From Cryptomeria japonica (Eukaryota > Streptophyta > Pinopsida > Cupressales > Cupressaceae), in contig NC_081409.1 in the NCBI RefSeq assembly GCF_030272615.1, positions 613,040,755 through 613,104,754 of the forward strand: DNA of 64,000 bases, read 5' to 3'. Both the position numbers and the translations under genes were made by a program. Below are positions 12,862-22,656 of this stretch, one piece after another (positions within the stretch are counted from its first letter, which is position 1; the number at the start of each line of letters is the position of its first letter). The notes beneath the pieces were generated by a model. The model made no database searches, had not been told where the DNA came from, and worked only from the letters and a program-made list of their open reading frames with translations.

Positions 12862-14459
12862 TTAAGCCTTAGGAGATATCACTTGTGCATTGAATGCACA
12901 GTGCTGGTCCATGGTTACATCTTCTTGCTTCTTCCTTCTAACCTGCATGAATTCAGTTTTCTTCCCATTTCCAGACTTGGGAGTATGTCTTTCTTTCTTT
13001 TGTTGACGGGTCCTTGATCTATCAGATTCTGCATCATGATCGGAAGCATTGTTGTAGAACAAAACAATGTTCATGCCAAATGCATGATTGGGGGACCTTC
13101 TGTGAAACCGGTTAGACCACCTTCTTTTGGTCATGCCATTGTAACCAACAACCAGAACCCGTGGACCTCTTGATCCTACAGGGGCATTTCTCCTTTTGTA
13201 CCATGCAACCCTTTGTCTCTCATGTGTTCAATACCCATTTTCATGTTGAGCATAGCTGCTACATCGGTTGTCATGTGACTACAAGTTCATCCTTCTGCAA
13301 TTATGACTTTTATGGCCAAATCCATTACACCTCCAAAAGATGACATTATCGTTTCTAGGAAGAACATACTGTCTATTCCTAGGCTTCATTTTGCATTCAT
13401 CTTCCCTATGGCCATATTATTTACATGCAAAATAGTAACCGAAGAAAGGGGGCACATAACTTACAAATTTGTTTTCCCATGCATGTGGAGATCTTATCGA
13501 TTTGGCATCTCCATTTCTACTTCTTTGGGGATGGACCCTGGGTTGTCCATTCTTTGCATTTCTTCCATCTGGTCCCTTCTTTTCCCACACTTGCTTTGTC
13601 TTGTGGGTGGTAGCATTTCCTTGTCCTCTTCTGGTAGGAGCTCTTCTTTGCTATCTTCTCATGTTCTTTCTTCCAGTGAAGTTTCCTTCTCCCATCTTCC
13701 CTTTTCCTTTGGGATCTGAATTGTTTCCCCTTCTTGCAAAATCGATCTTCATCCTTGTTTGCATGTCTTCACCGGTTGTGGTCAGATCAAACTTCTTCCA
13801 GGGACCATCTCTTATAGTGAAGGTTTGACCCATGTGATCTCCATTTGAGGAGACAAAAAAAATGTCATTGTGGGGGACATTCTTACTGTGGACCATTCAC
13901 CGACATCACTTCCTGATATTTCTCAAGGTCATTTAAGAGAATCTTCATTTCTGCTACTAGCTGCTGATATTATTTATCCTTGACTTCTATCTCAGATGCT
14001 AGATCATTACACCGGCACACCTTGGTGTCTTCTTGTTTAGTCTTTAATTCTAAGACACATTTCTCAGATTCTTCAAGGCATCTGATCAATTGGTTCTACT
14101 CCAATTGCAACATTCTTGAATAACTTGTACTCATTCCTCACTCTACTAAGTTCTTTGAGTGCACTTACAACTTCTTCTTCTTCACCTTAACTATCACTGT
14201 CAAACACATCTTTTCGGTGGGATCTATTTTCCTTATCACTTTCAGATGTGTTCTCCTCACTTTCTGTCTCTTGGGCCATGAAGAGATGAGTTTCTTCATC
14301 ATCATTACTGCAACTGTTGACTGATCCACCTTCTACACCTACACATGTATTTGCTACATTGTTCTTCTTTCTTTCACAATTTGATCTAGCAATGGTCAGC
14401 TCATTACCATAGAGCTTCTTCAATCTATCCCAGAAACTCTTTGCTAATCTGCACTTGTC
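12862..14459 (-). pseudogene. Element B gag, 3' part (zinc-knuckle region)
   Basis: Continuation of the gag that starts near 22575 and was cut by element A. From 14459 downwards it reads KCRLAKSFWDRLKKLYGNEL (the UBN2-type Copia gag motif), then an acidic segment with ESEENTSESDKEN, a helical stretch near 14190-13900, a basic GNFTGRKNMRR segment, and two nucleocapsid knuckles: one at about 13390-13440 (YFACK, stop, YGHREDEC) and one at about 13283-13325 (RCNGFGHKSHNC). The first knuckle has tyrosine where the first cysteine belongs. A basic frame of unknown function (13134-12862) follows. Several stops and frame changes make it a pseudogene. Confidence 0.7.
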
Positions 14460-15253
14460 TGTTAGGATTCCCAAAGATACTAAGAGGGGGGGGGGGGATG
14501 AATCAGTATCTGATCGGTAAAATAATTTACTTGAATTATAACATGAAAACCATATCAAAACTGTGTACTGGTAAACCAAAAGTAAAGCAGCAAATAAGAA
14601 TAACAACCACAACATAAGAGACACACCATAACACCATATTTTTAATGAGGAAACCCGGTGTGGGAAAAACCTCGGTGGGATTTGTGACCCATAATATTCG
14701 CTTACTAGCCATAAGAGAATATTACTATTTACAGTAGGGACCTGCACATGCAGGAAGGCCAAGTGCCTAGAGCTCACTGCTCAGTTATAAAAGAAGTCAC
14801 ACTGACTTACAAAAAAGGATTATACAAATCCAATGTCTTGTACTGCTTTAGATCAACATCTACTATGCTAGATTTAGTACCAGTTTAAGCTCTGCAATAT
14901 ACATAAACCTTTATCCCAATAACTCGTACATTAGATCTGCTATTATCTTTTCATACTTTGCATTATAAATGATCTACAATGATCTCATACTTATATGAGT
15001 CATATTACAATCCACCAAGTCATCTTAGAAAATATTTTACAATTTATTACAAAATATAAATACACAAAATTCATGTCAGCCAGGGTGCCGGTAATCTTCC
15101 TTTTCGGTGTCGGTTCAATCTGTATGTCGGTGTAGAGTCTATCGGTGTTGGTGCCTATGTCTGCCTGTCGGTATCACATGATTGTAAGGTTGCCATTAAT
15201 GACAATACCTTCAATCACCTACAATTTCTCATTGGAGTGTGCATTAGCCAACA
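14460..15253 (-). repeat. 3' LTR of element A (794 bp)
   Basis: It matches 21548-22333 throughout. It carries a G12 tract at 14486-14497 inside the conserved GAGAGGGGGGGTGAATC box, and three GTCGGT (ACCGAC in minus orientation) hexamers at 15109-15114, 15126-15131 and 15167-15172 in the upstream (U3) part of the LTR. Confidence 0.9.
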
Positions 15254-15440
15254 ATCTCCCCCTTTGGCATTGATGGCAACACTCATGAGAAAAATCCAAA
15301 AATGATTTGCCAAAATTGTCTTACCAAAACTGTGTGCTCAAAATGCTATTTCAAAATTGAGTGCTCCCCCTGAGAAGATGATGTCCTTTCTTCTAATCAT
15401 TTTTCTCATTTCCACTACTCCCCCTTTGACATCAATGACA
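15254..15440 (-). promoter_or_regulatory. Multiple polypurine tracts of element A
   Basis: In minus orientation the purine run AAAGGGGGAGAT directly abuts the LTR start at 15253. Two further tracts of the same type lie near 15361-15372 and 15417-15428. The last is in the context cccctttgacatcaatgacaaagg, also seen in element E (32908-32935) and in related form in B. Confidence 0.75.
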
Positions 15441-15507
15441 AAGGTTGTCATTCACTATTAGTGGAGTGTGGTTCCCGCCTAGATCCTTGTAACTGGTGGG
15501 TTACAAT

Positions 15508-18500
15508 TTAGAAAAGGTTTGCCAATACCAAGTTTAGATTGTCGCTGAACCTTTTGCTATCCTTTAATGCCACTTCTGTTCTCTGAATTATACCAGCGAG
15601 TATGTGCATTTTCTCTTTCAGTGTCTTAAGTCTGGGAACTAGAGCCTCAGAAATTTCTTTTCTCAAAGAAATGAGGTAATCTAGTTTAGGACTTAGTTCC
15701 CATTTTAAGTTGTTTGCCTTAACCTTTATCTCTTCTTTATCTTTTTCTAACTTCTCAATTTTCTCCTCAAGATCTGCAATGTTCTTTTCAATTTCCAAAA
15801 ATGAATCTGATGATCCTATTAAATTGTTAGCAATATTGTTGATTTCTTCTTTGCTTTTCTGATCTCTGAATCTATGTCCTCTGTCAAAATATTGGTTTTG
15901 CAGGTATCTTTGTATAGTTTCTTAAAATCCAAAATTGTTTCTCCTAGTGCCGGTAATAAGGTTTCCATTTTCTCCTTATTCTCCTTCACTATTTCCTCAA
16001 AGAATTTTTCTTTTTCTCTATTCATTCTCTCTTTGAATGTGTCTTCATTTATTTCATCAATTGTCAAAATGTTGCCGGTGATGAATTTAGACAATGTGTC
16101 TAGTTGACCTAAAGAATCTTTATTATCCACAATGCACTTTGGTGCTATCAATTTGAGAATAGGAATTGTGTCATCAATAGCCTTATAGGCTTGTGCATTA
16201 CACTCTTTGATTTTCTTTATTGAGTCCAGTAAGACCTCTATCACATTTGTAGGCCGGAATTCTAACATTGAAGTACCAGATGTCTCTCCAACTGTTTTCA
16301 CAATTTCCCTATTGCCGGTTGTAGTAATAACCTTGATTGTTTCAACCTCTGGTAGGCCAGTCTGTGTTTGCATTTATACTAGTAAAGGTTTTGGCTTTTC
16401 AGCTATTTCCGGTGGCACTGTTTCAGTTTGAACCTGTATATCAACCTGTTTGTGTTCCTATTTCTTGGTCAGTGCCTCAGTGGGTTTCTCTGTACTCTCA
16501 ACTATCGGTTTCTCTGATGAAGTCTCAGTATGTACTGTCGGTTTCTCAGTATGCACCTCTGCACTGTCCATTATTGGTTTTCTTGATTGTTCCTCAGTTT
16601 TATCTATCAGTGCTTCTGATGGTTTCCCAGTGGTGTCCTTTGCCGGTTCCTTTGTCCGAGTAGGTTTTTCTATGCTTATATTTATAGTATCACTAACCCC
16701 AAACTCAACATCTGCAGCCGGTGACTCAGTAGCCACATCTTTCTTCTTGTCCTTAGTGGTCTCTTTGTCTACCACAATATTCACCTCTTGGGTGTCTATA
16801 TTCATAGTGTACAGTATCTCTGACTTAGGATTTGTATCCTCTTGAGGAGTCTCTATACTCTCAGTAGCCGGTTGATTTTCAGTAGTATGTGCCGGTGGAG
16901 TATTAGAAGGAAGTGGGGGTACATAATCAGTTATTTTAAGGCTTGGAGGTCCACCTACCTTACCTTTCCCCTTATCCTTGTCCTTTTGGTATGATGAATA
17001 CTAAGAGGGGGGGGGGGTGAATTAGTATACCAAAAAATACTGAACTTAAACTCTTAAACAATTTAGCAGTTAACTGGTATAACAGATTTACTAACAAACC
17101 GATTAAGACAAATGCAAACCAAACAACAAATAAAGCATTCACCCACAAGAGCACACTCACCATAACACAAGAAGTTTTGACATGGAAACCCAAATGGGAA
17201 AAACCATGACAAGTTGAAACTCACAAGTAACTATCTACAGAATAGTAACCAAACCGGTTAAGGTCAGACCAGTTAAGGTTATATAATGTTCTTCACCAGA
17301 ATAGATCCTGTTGGGAATCTAGATCTCTGTTAGGAGATAAGTCCGATTAAAGACTACCTTGTGAGAGGATTTCAGATCCATAGTTGTGAACCACCTTGTT
17401 AGAGGATTTACAAAGGCTTTGCCAAGCCTACCCGGTTAATGGTTTCAGACTTGTCAAAGATGTGAGTAATCAACAAGTGAGTGATCTAGATACTAGCACA
17501 ATATGCTTGGTTATATCCTTGATAGCTCATTGCTAATGCATATTTAGCATTACTTCAATCTTCAGTATCTCCACACTTTGTTTCTTCACACAGACCTAAT
17601 CTTCTCTTCTGTAATCGCACATACAAAAACCTCATGCACTTCTAAAACCCTAGACATGATGTCCTTATAAAGGAATCTGATTTCATGTCGGTCCAATAGG
17701 ATTACATTGTAAGTTCCTAGGTTCAGTGCATTTGGACAAATTTGGTAACACGACACAAAATCACCACCAAAGTCTCGGTGGATGATAACTCATCACAAAA
17801 ATACCAGTTGGTAACTCATCACAGAGTAATACTGGTTCATACATTTAACCGATTACCGGTTGTCAAAAATGAAGACTCGAAAAAGTGTTAACAACTGCTT
17901 TGGGATCTTTGAACCACATGAGGTCTTCATACCGCTTGAGATCGGTAAACACTTTCTGCAAAACACTGATAGTCTAAAGACTATAATACATAATACCAGT
18001 TGGAATAATTACCGGTTGAGCATAGCTCATACATACAAAAAGTGATCTCAAAGCAAGTGTGTGTCCATCAATGACAATCACAACATCATCAAAATGCCAA
18101 CATGGTATACCTTGATGGTCTTAGGTCTTTTGAGTTCTTCCTGTTTTTCTTTTTCAACAAAGAATATGTCTCATGAATCTATTGTTTCTTCAGAAGCTTC
18201 ATTCACTCTTCCTGCCATTAGTGCTACATGTCGATGAGCGGTTCAGATTACTGTCCGGTTAGCCTCACTGATTAATTGGTCTATTTCATCAGGTGAGTTT
18301 ACTGGATGCACTGCAAGTAATTTTTCAATTTTTTTCTTCTTGTCTAGCTCAACAATAGCCACCCTTCTAGCTTCTAGTCTTCTATACAAATCATTAGGTA
18401 TCTCATCAACAATTTCCATAAAAAATTTCTTGTAAATATCCAAGTGTAAAATTACACTATTTTCTATGCTTTCTTTGTCATCAACAGAAAGAGTGTTATA

Positions 18501-20060
18501 CAGATTGCTAATGTTTTTCAACTTTCCATCCTCTATTATTTCATTAATGAGTTTGTCAAGTGGAGCAATATCTTGTTTTACCTTCTTCTTCTTCTTCTTC
18601 TTCAGAGTCATCTTCTTAACTGGAGGCCTAACTACCTGTTGCTTTTGTCTTGTTTTCCTGGGTGTAGGTGAGGGTGCCGGTGAGGGTTTTCTTTTCCTTT
18701 CTACCCTTTTGAATACCGCCGGTATATCACTCTCATAAGAAGTTCCAACCGGTGAAAGATGAGCTTCCAGTTGAATTCCTTCCAACTCACTTTCCTTTAT
18801 ACCAGTTTGCTTCAATACATCTTCCTTAATTGCTTTAGCTTGTCTAGTTCCCTTCCTTACTGTTTGTTCAACTTCCTTAACTCTTTTCCTAGACTAAATT
18901 CCACTTTCAATTGTTTCTGCATTGCCAAAGACTTTCTCAGATGGTTCTTTTGGTGCTTCAAGGAGGGCTTTTGCATAAGTTTCAATGATGTTTTCATCTG
19001 TTTCATATCCCATTTCAGTTACCCAGATAGTCCTAGGGACAACTGCCTCCATCCAGATTTCATCTTTCTTAATTACAAAACATATTTCCTTTTGATATTT
19101 GTCTACAATTGCCGGTGACAGCCTTATTCTAGTCTTCATTTGAGCCTTCAGTGCTTGAAAATGTTCATTTAAGTTTTTCTCTCTATCTTCTCCCATGTTA
19201 TTTAATAAATCCAATAATTATTTTCCTATCGGTATATCAAAGCCAAAATCTTTCCTACCAATACTGGGTACTTGCTTTGTAATGTATAGCATTAAGCAAA
19301 CAAGCAAACTTCCAAATCTGAAAGTTCCTTTCTTATTTCCTTTGATCTTCTTCAGATTGTCTATTAATTCATCTTTGAGCCATTCACATACATCTATTCT
19401 AGCATTATCATTAACCATGTCATATGCACATTTAATACATAGGCTAGAAACTGAGTTTAACCTATTTGCATGTGTAGCTTTGTAGCCTAAAATCATACTA
19501 ACAAATCTGACATTCATGTCCTTCACATCATTTACCCTTAGAGACCTTTTGTCAAATGTTGTACCGGTTAGGTCCATCACTGTGTCATTTGAGACCCTTT
19601 TAGTTCTGTTAGGTCTGCTACCGGTGGAAGGTAACCCTATTACTGCCTTAACCGCTTCTTTGGTGATCTTATGGATGGAGTCCAACCAAAAGAATTAGCC
19701 ATGGACTCTTCTTAGGACTATTCTTATCACATCTTCAGGAAAATCAGGAATGCTAAGAATATCCACAAAACCTAGGGTTTCTACTACCTCGTGTTCCGAT
19801 TTGACATTACCATCTACAGCACAAATCACAGTCCTATACATGTTCTTGATTTCATCATCTCCTAATTCCTCTATATGACAATGTATGTATATCCTAGGAT
19901 CCTCTGCATAAACTACTCCCTTAGGTATTTTTGAGAATGCACCTATGGTATCATCCTTTTTTGCAATTTCGTGAACAAGTTTGAATACGGGTCTAGGGCG
20001 CTTGATAACTTCAATCACAGTAGGGTTTGCAATAAATTCAAGTGTGGATGAAGAAGCCAT
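15508..20060 (-). pseudogene. Element A ORF2: long protein of unknown function, conserved in element D
   Basis: Frames 20060-19695, 19685-19218, 19214-18894, 18815-18243, 16805-16458 and 16373-15819 all lie in one minus-strand reading frame, separated only by in-frame stops; the last, 15798-15508, needs a frame change near 15810. The solo LTR inside it adds 1116 bases with its target duplication, a multiple of three. Without it the original frame would be about 1145 codons. Order: amino part with IGAFSKIPKGVVYAEDPRIY and IHCHIEELGDDE; KEAVKAVIGLPSTG and LTGTTFDKRSLRVNDV; a segment with RIRLSPAIVDKYQKEICFV; a lysine-rich stretch with seven or more consecutive Lys near 18585-18605; a Thr/Glu/Lys/Pro-rich linker with repeated EKPT motifs; a carboxyl coiled coil. 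I do not recognise the family. No polymerase, protease or integrase motif is present, and element D has the same order. Confidence 0.7.
16992..18102 (-). mobile_element. Solo LTR inserted in ORF2 of element A
   Basis: An 1111-bp segment begins TGATGAATACTAAGAGG and ends AAAATGCCAACA, flanked by a perfect 5-bp duplication TGGTA (16987-16991 and 18103-18107). It has the G-rich box near 17004-17022 found at the same place in the Copia LTRs of A and B, but no primer site, polypurine tract or coding sequence. The simplest reading is an LTR left after recombination between the two LTRs of a full element. Strand is inferred from the box position. Confidence 0.85.
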
Positions 20061-20402
20061 AGTTATAAATACCTCAATCTGCCTTAAGGATGAGTGCTTG
20101 GATGAATTGCTTCACTTTTTCGCTAATAATACCTCGCTCAGGAATTTTTGCGCTCTCGAAGATTTGAATGCTCAGTGAATGAAAAAGGAGCTAAAACACT
20201 TGCTTTATAATGTTATTTTCTCCAACTACCACATTTAATGCTTTCCGGTTAAGTCACAACTTAACTCATTTGCCGGTAAAGAAGTAATTCAACTTCTCAC
20301 CATCAACCAAGGGTATAATATCATGTTTTTCAATTTGTTGCCAAACCCTCAAAGGATTTTCCTTCAGTTAGATGAAGAGTCTCCTGTCGGTGGAGTGATA
20401 CT

Positions 20403-21535
20403 CTATTCTGTCAGTGGAGGAGTATTCCCATCAACATTCTGATATGACTTTCTGATCCATTGCTTTGAGAATTCTTGCTTTACCTCTTCAACTTTTTCTT
20501 TACCTTTCAAGCTAGGTCCTTTGTTATTTGCCGGTGATGGCTTACTTCTACAAAATTTTCCAATATGTCCAATATTGTTACAAGAATAACAAGTCACATT
20601 GTTTTTCTGAATAGCTTTCCCATAACCTATGTTGTTTTGTGTTCTACATTGATTAGATAAGTGTCCAAATCTTCCACAAACATAACATCTTACATTCATT
20701 TTGCAATTTTCTAAATTATGACCAACTTTGTTGCACTTAGAGCATTGACCGGTGGGTATATTAGTGTTCTAATAATTTCTAGATCTACACTGATTTTCTC
20801 TATGACCATACTTGTTACAGTTAAAGCATTTCCCATTAAATTTGTAAGCATTAGGTTGTCTTACCGGTTTGCTATGATCATGATTGTTTGTAGTACTGGA
20901 GCTTTCACCAATTTCAAAGCCAAGGCCATTTGTATCACCATTAGGTTTCTGATTCTTTAGCATGTCATCAAGTTCTTCTGAACTTTTCTTAAATTTTTCT
21001 TTGTGTTGATTTGCAGCAGCTAGTTCTCTCTCCAATATTCTTTTCTGTCTCATGAGTTCATTTGTGTCATTTTGTGTATGCATCAAGTCCATCTTCAACA
21101 TATCATTTTCATGACTAAGTCTTGTGTTTTCATTTCCAACATCATTCAGTCTTCTAACTAAGTCATCTTCATTCTTCTTTCTATCTTCAATTTCTTTACA
21201 AAATCTCATAGTCATATCTTGCATCTCATTCTTCATTGTACTATTTTCTTGTCTTAGTTTGTTCACCAGATCATCAAGAGTTTCCTTTTCATCATTGTCA
21301 TTCTGCATCTTTTCATAAAAATTTCTTCTCTTATTCCTTGCAATAGTGAGGTTTTCTTGAAGTCCTTGAATGATATCCTGTGTAGCCTTCATATCATCTT
21401 CAAGTTTGATATTTTTCACTTTTTCTGCATCATAGTCTGAAAGAGTTGTTTCCAATTGCTTTCTCAAGTTTTCCACCTCTACCGATGTCAAGATCTTCCT
21501 CAAGCTGTTAGGCTTTTGAAAATAGAGGACCAGGC
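20403..21535 (-). pseudogene. Element A gag-like protein: coiled coil plus four zinc knuckles
   Basis: From the primer site the frame is open on the minus strand through a long charged coiled coil (about 21490-20990: VENLRKQLETTLSDYDAEKV, LVNKLRQENSTMKNEM, LMRQKRILERELAAANQ) to knuckle 1, CFNCNKYGHRENQC (near 20780-20825). One in-frame TAG follows at 20768, then in the same frame knuckle 2 CSKCNKVGHNLENC, knuckle 3 CYVCGRFGHLSNQC and knuckle 4 CYSCNNIGHIGKFC, ending at 20403. All four knuckles keep C-x2-C-x4-H-x4-C, so nucleic-acid binding is likely. A UBN2-type capsid domain, normal in Copia gag, is absent, and the first methionine after the primer site lies about 140 bases in. Apart from the TAG the region is intact, unlike ORF2. 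Confidence 0.8.
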
Positions 21536-21545
21536 TCTGATACCA
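21533..21545 (-). promoter_or_regulatory. Primer-binding site of element A
   Basis: Minus-strand TGGTATCAGAGCC, the 13-base complement expected for the 3' end of plant initiator methionine tRNA, lies two bases beyond the LTR end, as is usual for Copia elements. Confidence 0.9.
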
Positions 21546-21547
21546 AT

Positions 21548-22333
21548 TGTTAGGATTCCCAAAGATACTGAGAGGGGGGTGAATCAGTATCTGACCGATA
21601 AAATAATTTACTTGAATTATAACATGAAAATCATATAAAAAATGTGTACCGGTAAACCAAAAGTAATGCAACAAATAAGAATAACAACCATAACATACGA
21701 GACACACCATAACATAGTATTTTTAACAAGGAAACCCGGTGTGGGAAAAACCTCGGTGGGATTTGTGACCCACAATATTTGCTTACTGGCCAATAAGAGA
21801 ATATTACTGTTTGTAATAGGGGCCTGCACATGCAGGAAGGCCAAGTGCCTAGAGCTCACTGCTCAGTTACAAAAGAAGTCACACTGACTTACAAAAATGG
21901 ATTATAAAAATCCAATGTCTTGTACTGCTTTAGATCAACATCTACTATGTCAGATTCAATACCGGTTTAAGCTCTGCAATAGACATAAACCTTTATCCCA
22001 ATAATTCGTACATTAGGTTTTCTATTATCTTTTCATACTTTGCATTATAAATGATCTACAATGATCTCATACTTATATGAGTCATATTACAATCCGCTAA
22101 GTCGGCTTACAAAAGATTTTACAATTTATTACAAAATATAAATACACAAAATTCTTGTTGGCCAGGGTGCCAGTAATCTTCCTTTTCGGTGCCGGTGATC
22201 TGTATGTCGGTGTAGAGTTTATCGGTGTCGGTGCCTGTGTCTTCCTGTCGGTATCACATGATTGTAAGGTTGCCATCAATGACAATACCTTCAATCACCT
22301 ATAATTTCTCATTGGAGTGTGCATTAGCCAACA
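21548..22333 (-). repeat. 5' LTR of element A (786 bp)
   Basis: Partner of 14460-15253. It also carries three GTCGGT hexamers (22206-22211, 22227-22232, 22247-22252) in the upstream part of the LTR, where promoter elements would lie. Confidence 0.9.
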
Positions 22334-22575
22334 TTGTCCACCTGGGAAGAAACATCACTAGTGAGTCCACTGAATATAGCCTTCACGGCTTCTTCATTGC
22401 ACCTATATCTTCTTTCTACTTCAAGATTGGTGGGAGGACTGGCATGACTAGGGAGACCATTAACAACAGACATTCAAACATCATACCCTACAAAGGATAA
22501 GTAGACTTCCATTCTACAACTCCAAATGGAATAGTTTGAACCATCAAATACCGGAGCTGGGATTGACACTAAACA
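22334..22575 (-). pseudogene. Element B gag, 5' part
   Basis: Downstream of the B primer site the minus strand reads PAPVFDGSNYSIWSCRMEVY and LSFVGYDV, the amino-terminal signature of Copia gag. Broken sequence follows up to SSQVDKC at the insertion point of element A, where the sequence continues at 14459. The split with a TTGTC duplication shows that gag was cut by A. Stops and frame changes were present in this part as well. Confidence 0.75.
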
Positions 22576-22638
22576 GACCATTGTATCCTTAAGACATAAT
22601 CTACCAAAGTTGGAGAAAGCTTATCAACTAGGAACCTA

Positions 22639-22651
22639 GGATTTGATACCA
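22639..22651 (-). promoter_or_regulatory. Primer-binding site of element B
   Basis: Minus-strand TGGTATCAAATCC is a variant of the initiator methionine tRNA complement, five bases from the presumed LTR end. Confidence 0.7.
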
Positions 22652-22656
22652 ATTAT

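Larger units (their letters stand above)
14460..22333 (-). mobile_element. Element A: polymerase-less Sirevirus-like element with four-knuckle gag and unknown ORF2
   Basis: Direct LTRs 14460-15253 and 21548-22333 both run from TGTTAGGATTCCCAAAG to GCATTAGCCAACA. The flanks carry a perfect 5-bp target duplication, TTGTC at 14455-14459 and at 22334-22338, inside the gag of element B, so A is a complete insertion younger than B. The primer site at 21533-21545 and polypurine tracts at 15254-15440 set the minus orientation. The interior encodes a coiled-coil/zinc-knuckle protein, then a long ORF2, with no protease, integrase, RT or RNase H. The LTRs differ at about 25 of the first 290 positions by eye, so it is not recent. 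Confidence 0.9.

Noticed and set aside
14486-14497. Long G tract as a possible quadruplex or assembly error
   Set aside because: The same box with shorter G runs occurs in every related LTR, so it is part of the element, with length variation.
18466-18738. Plus-strand frame with a run of phenylalanine
   Set aside because: Mirror of the lysine-rich stretch in ORF2 of element A.
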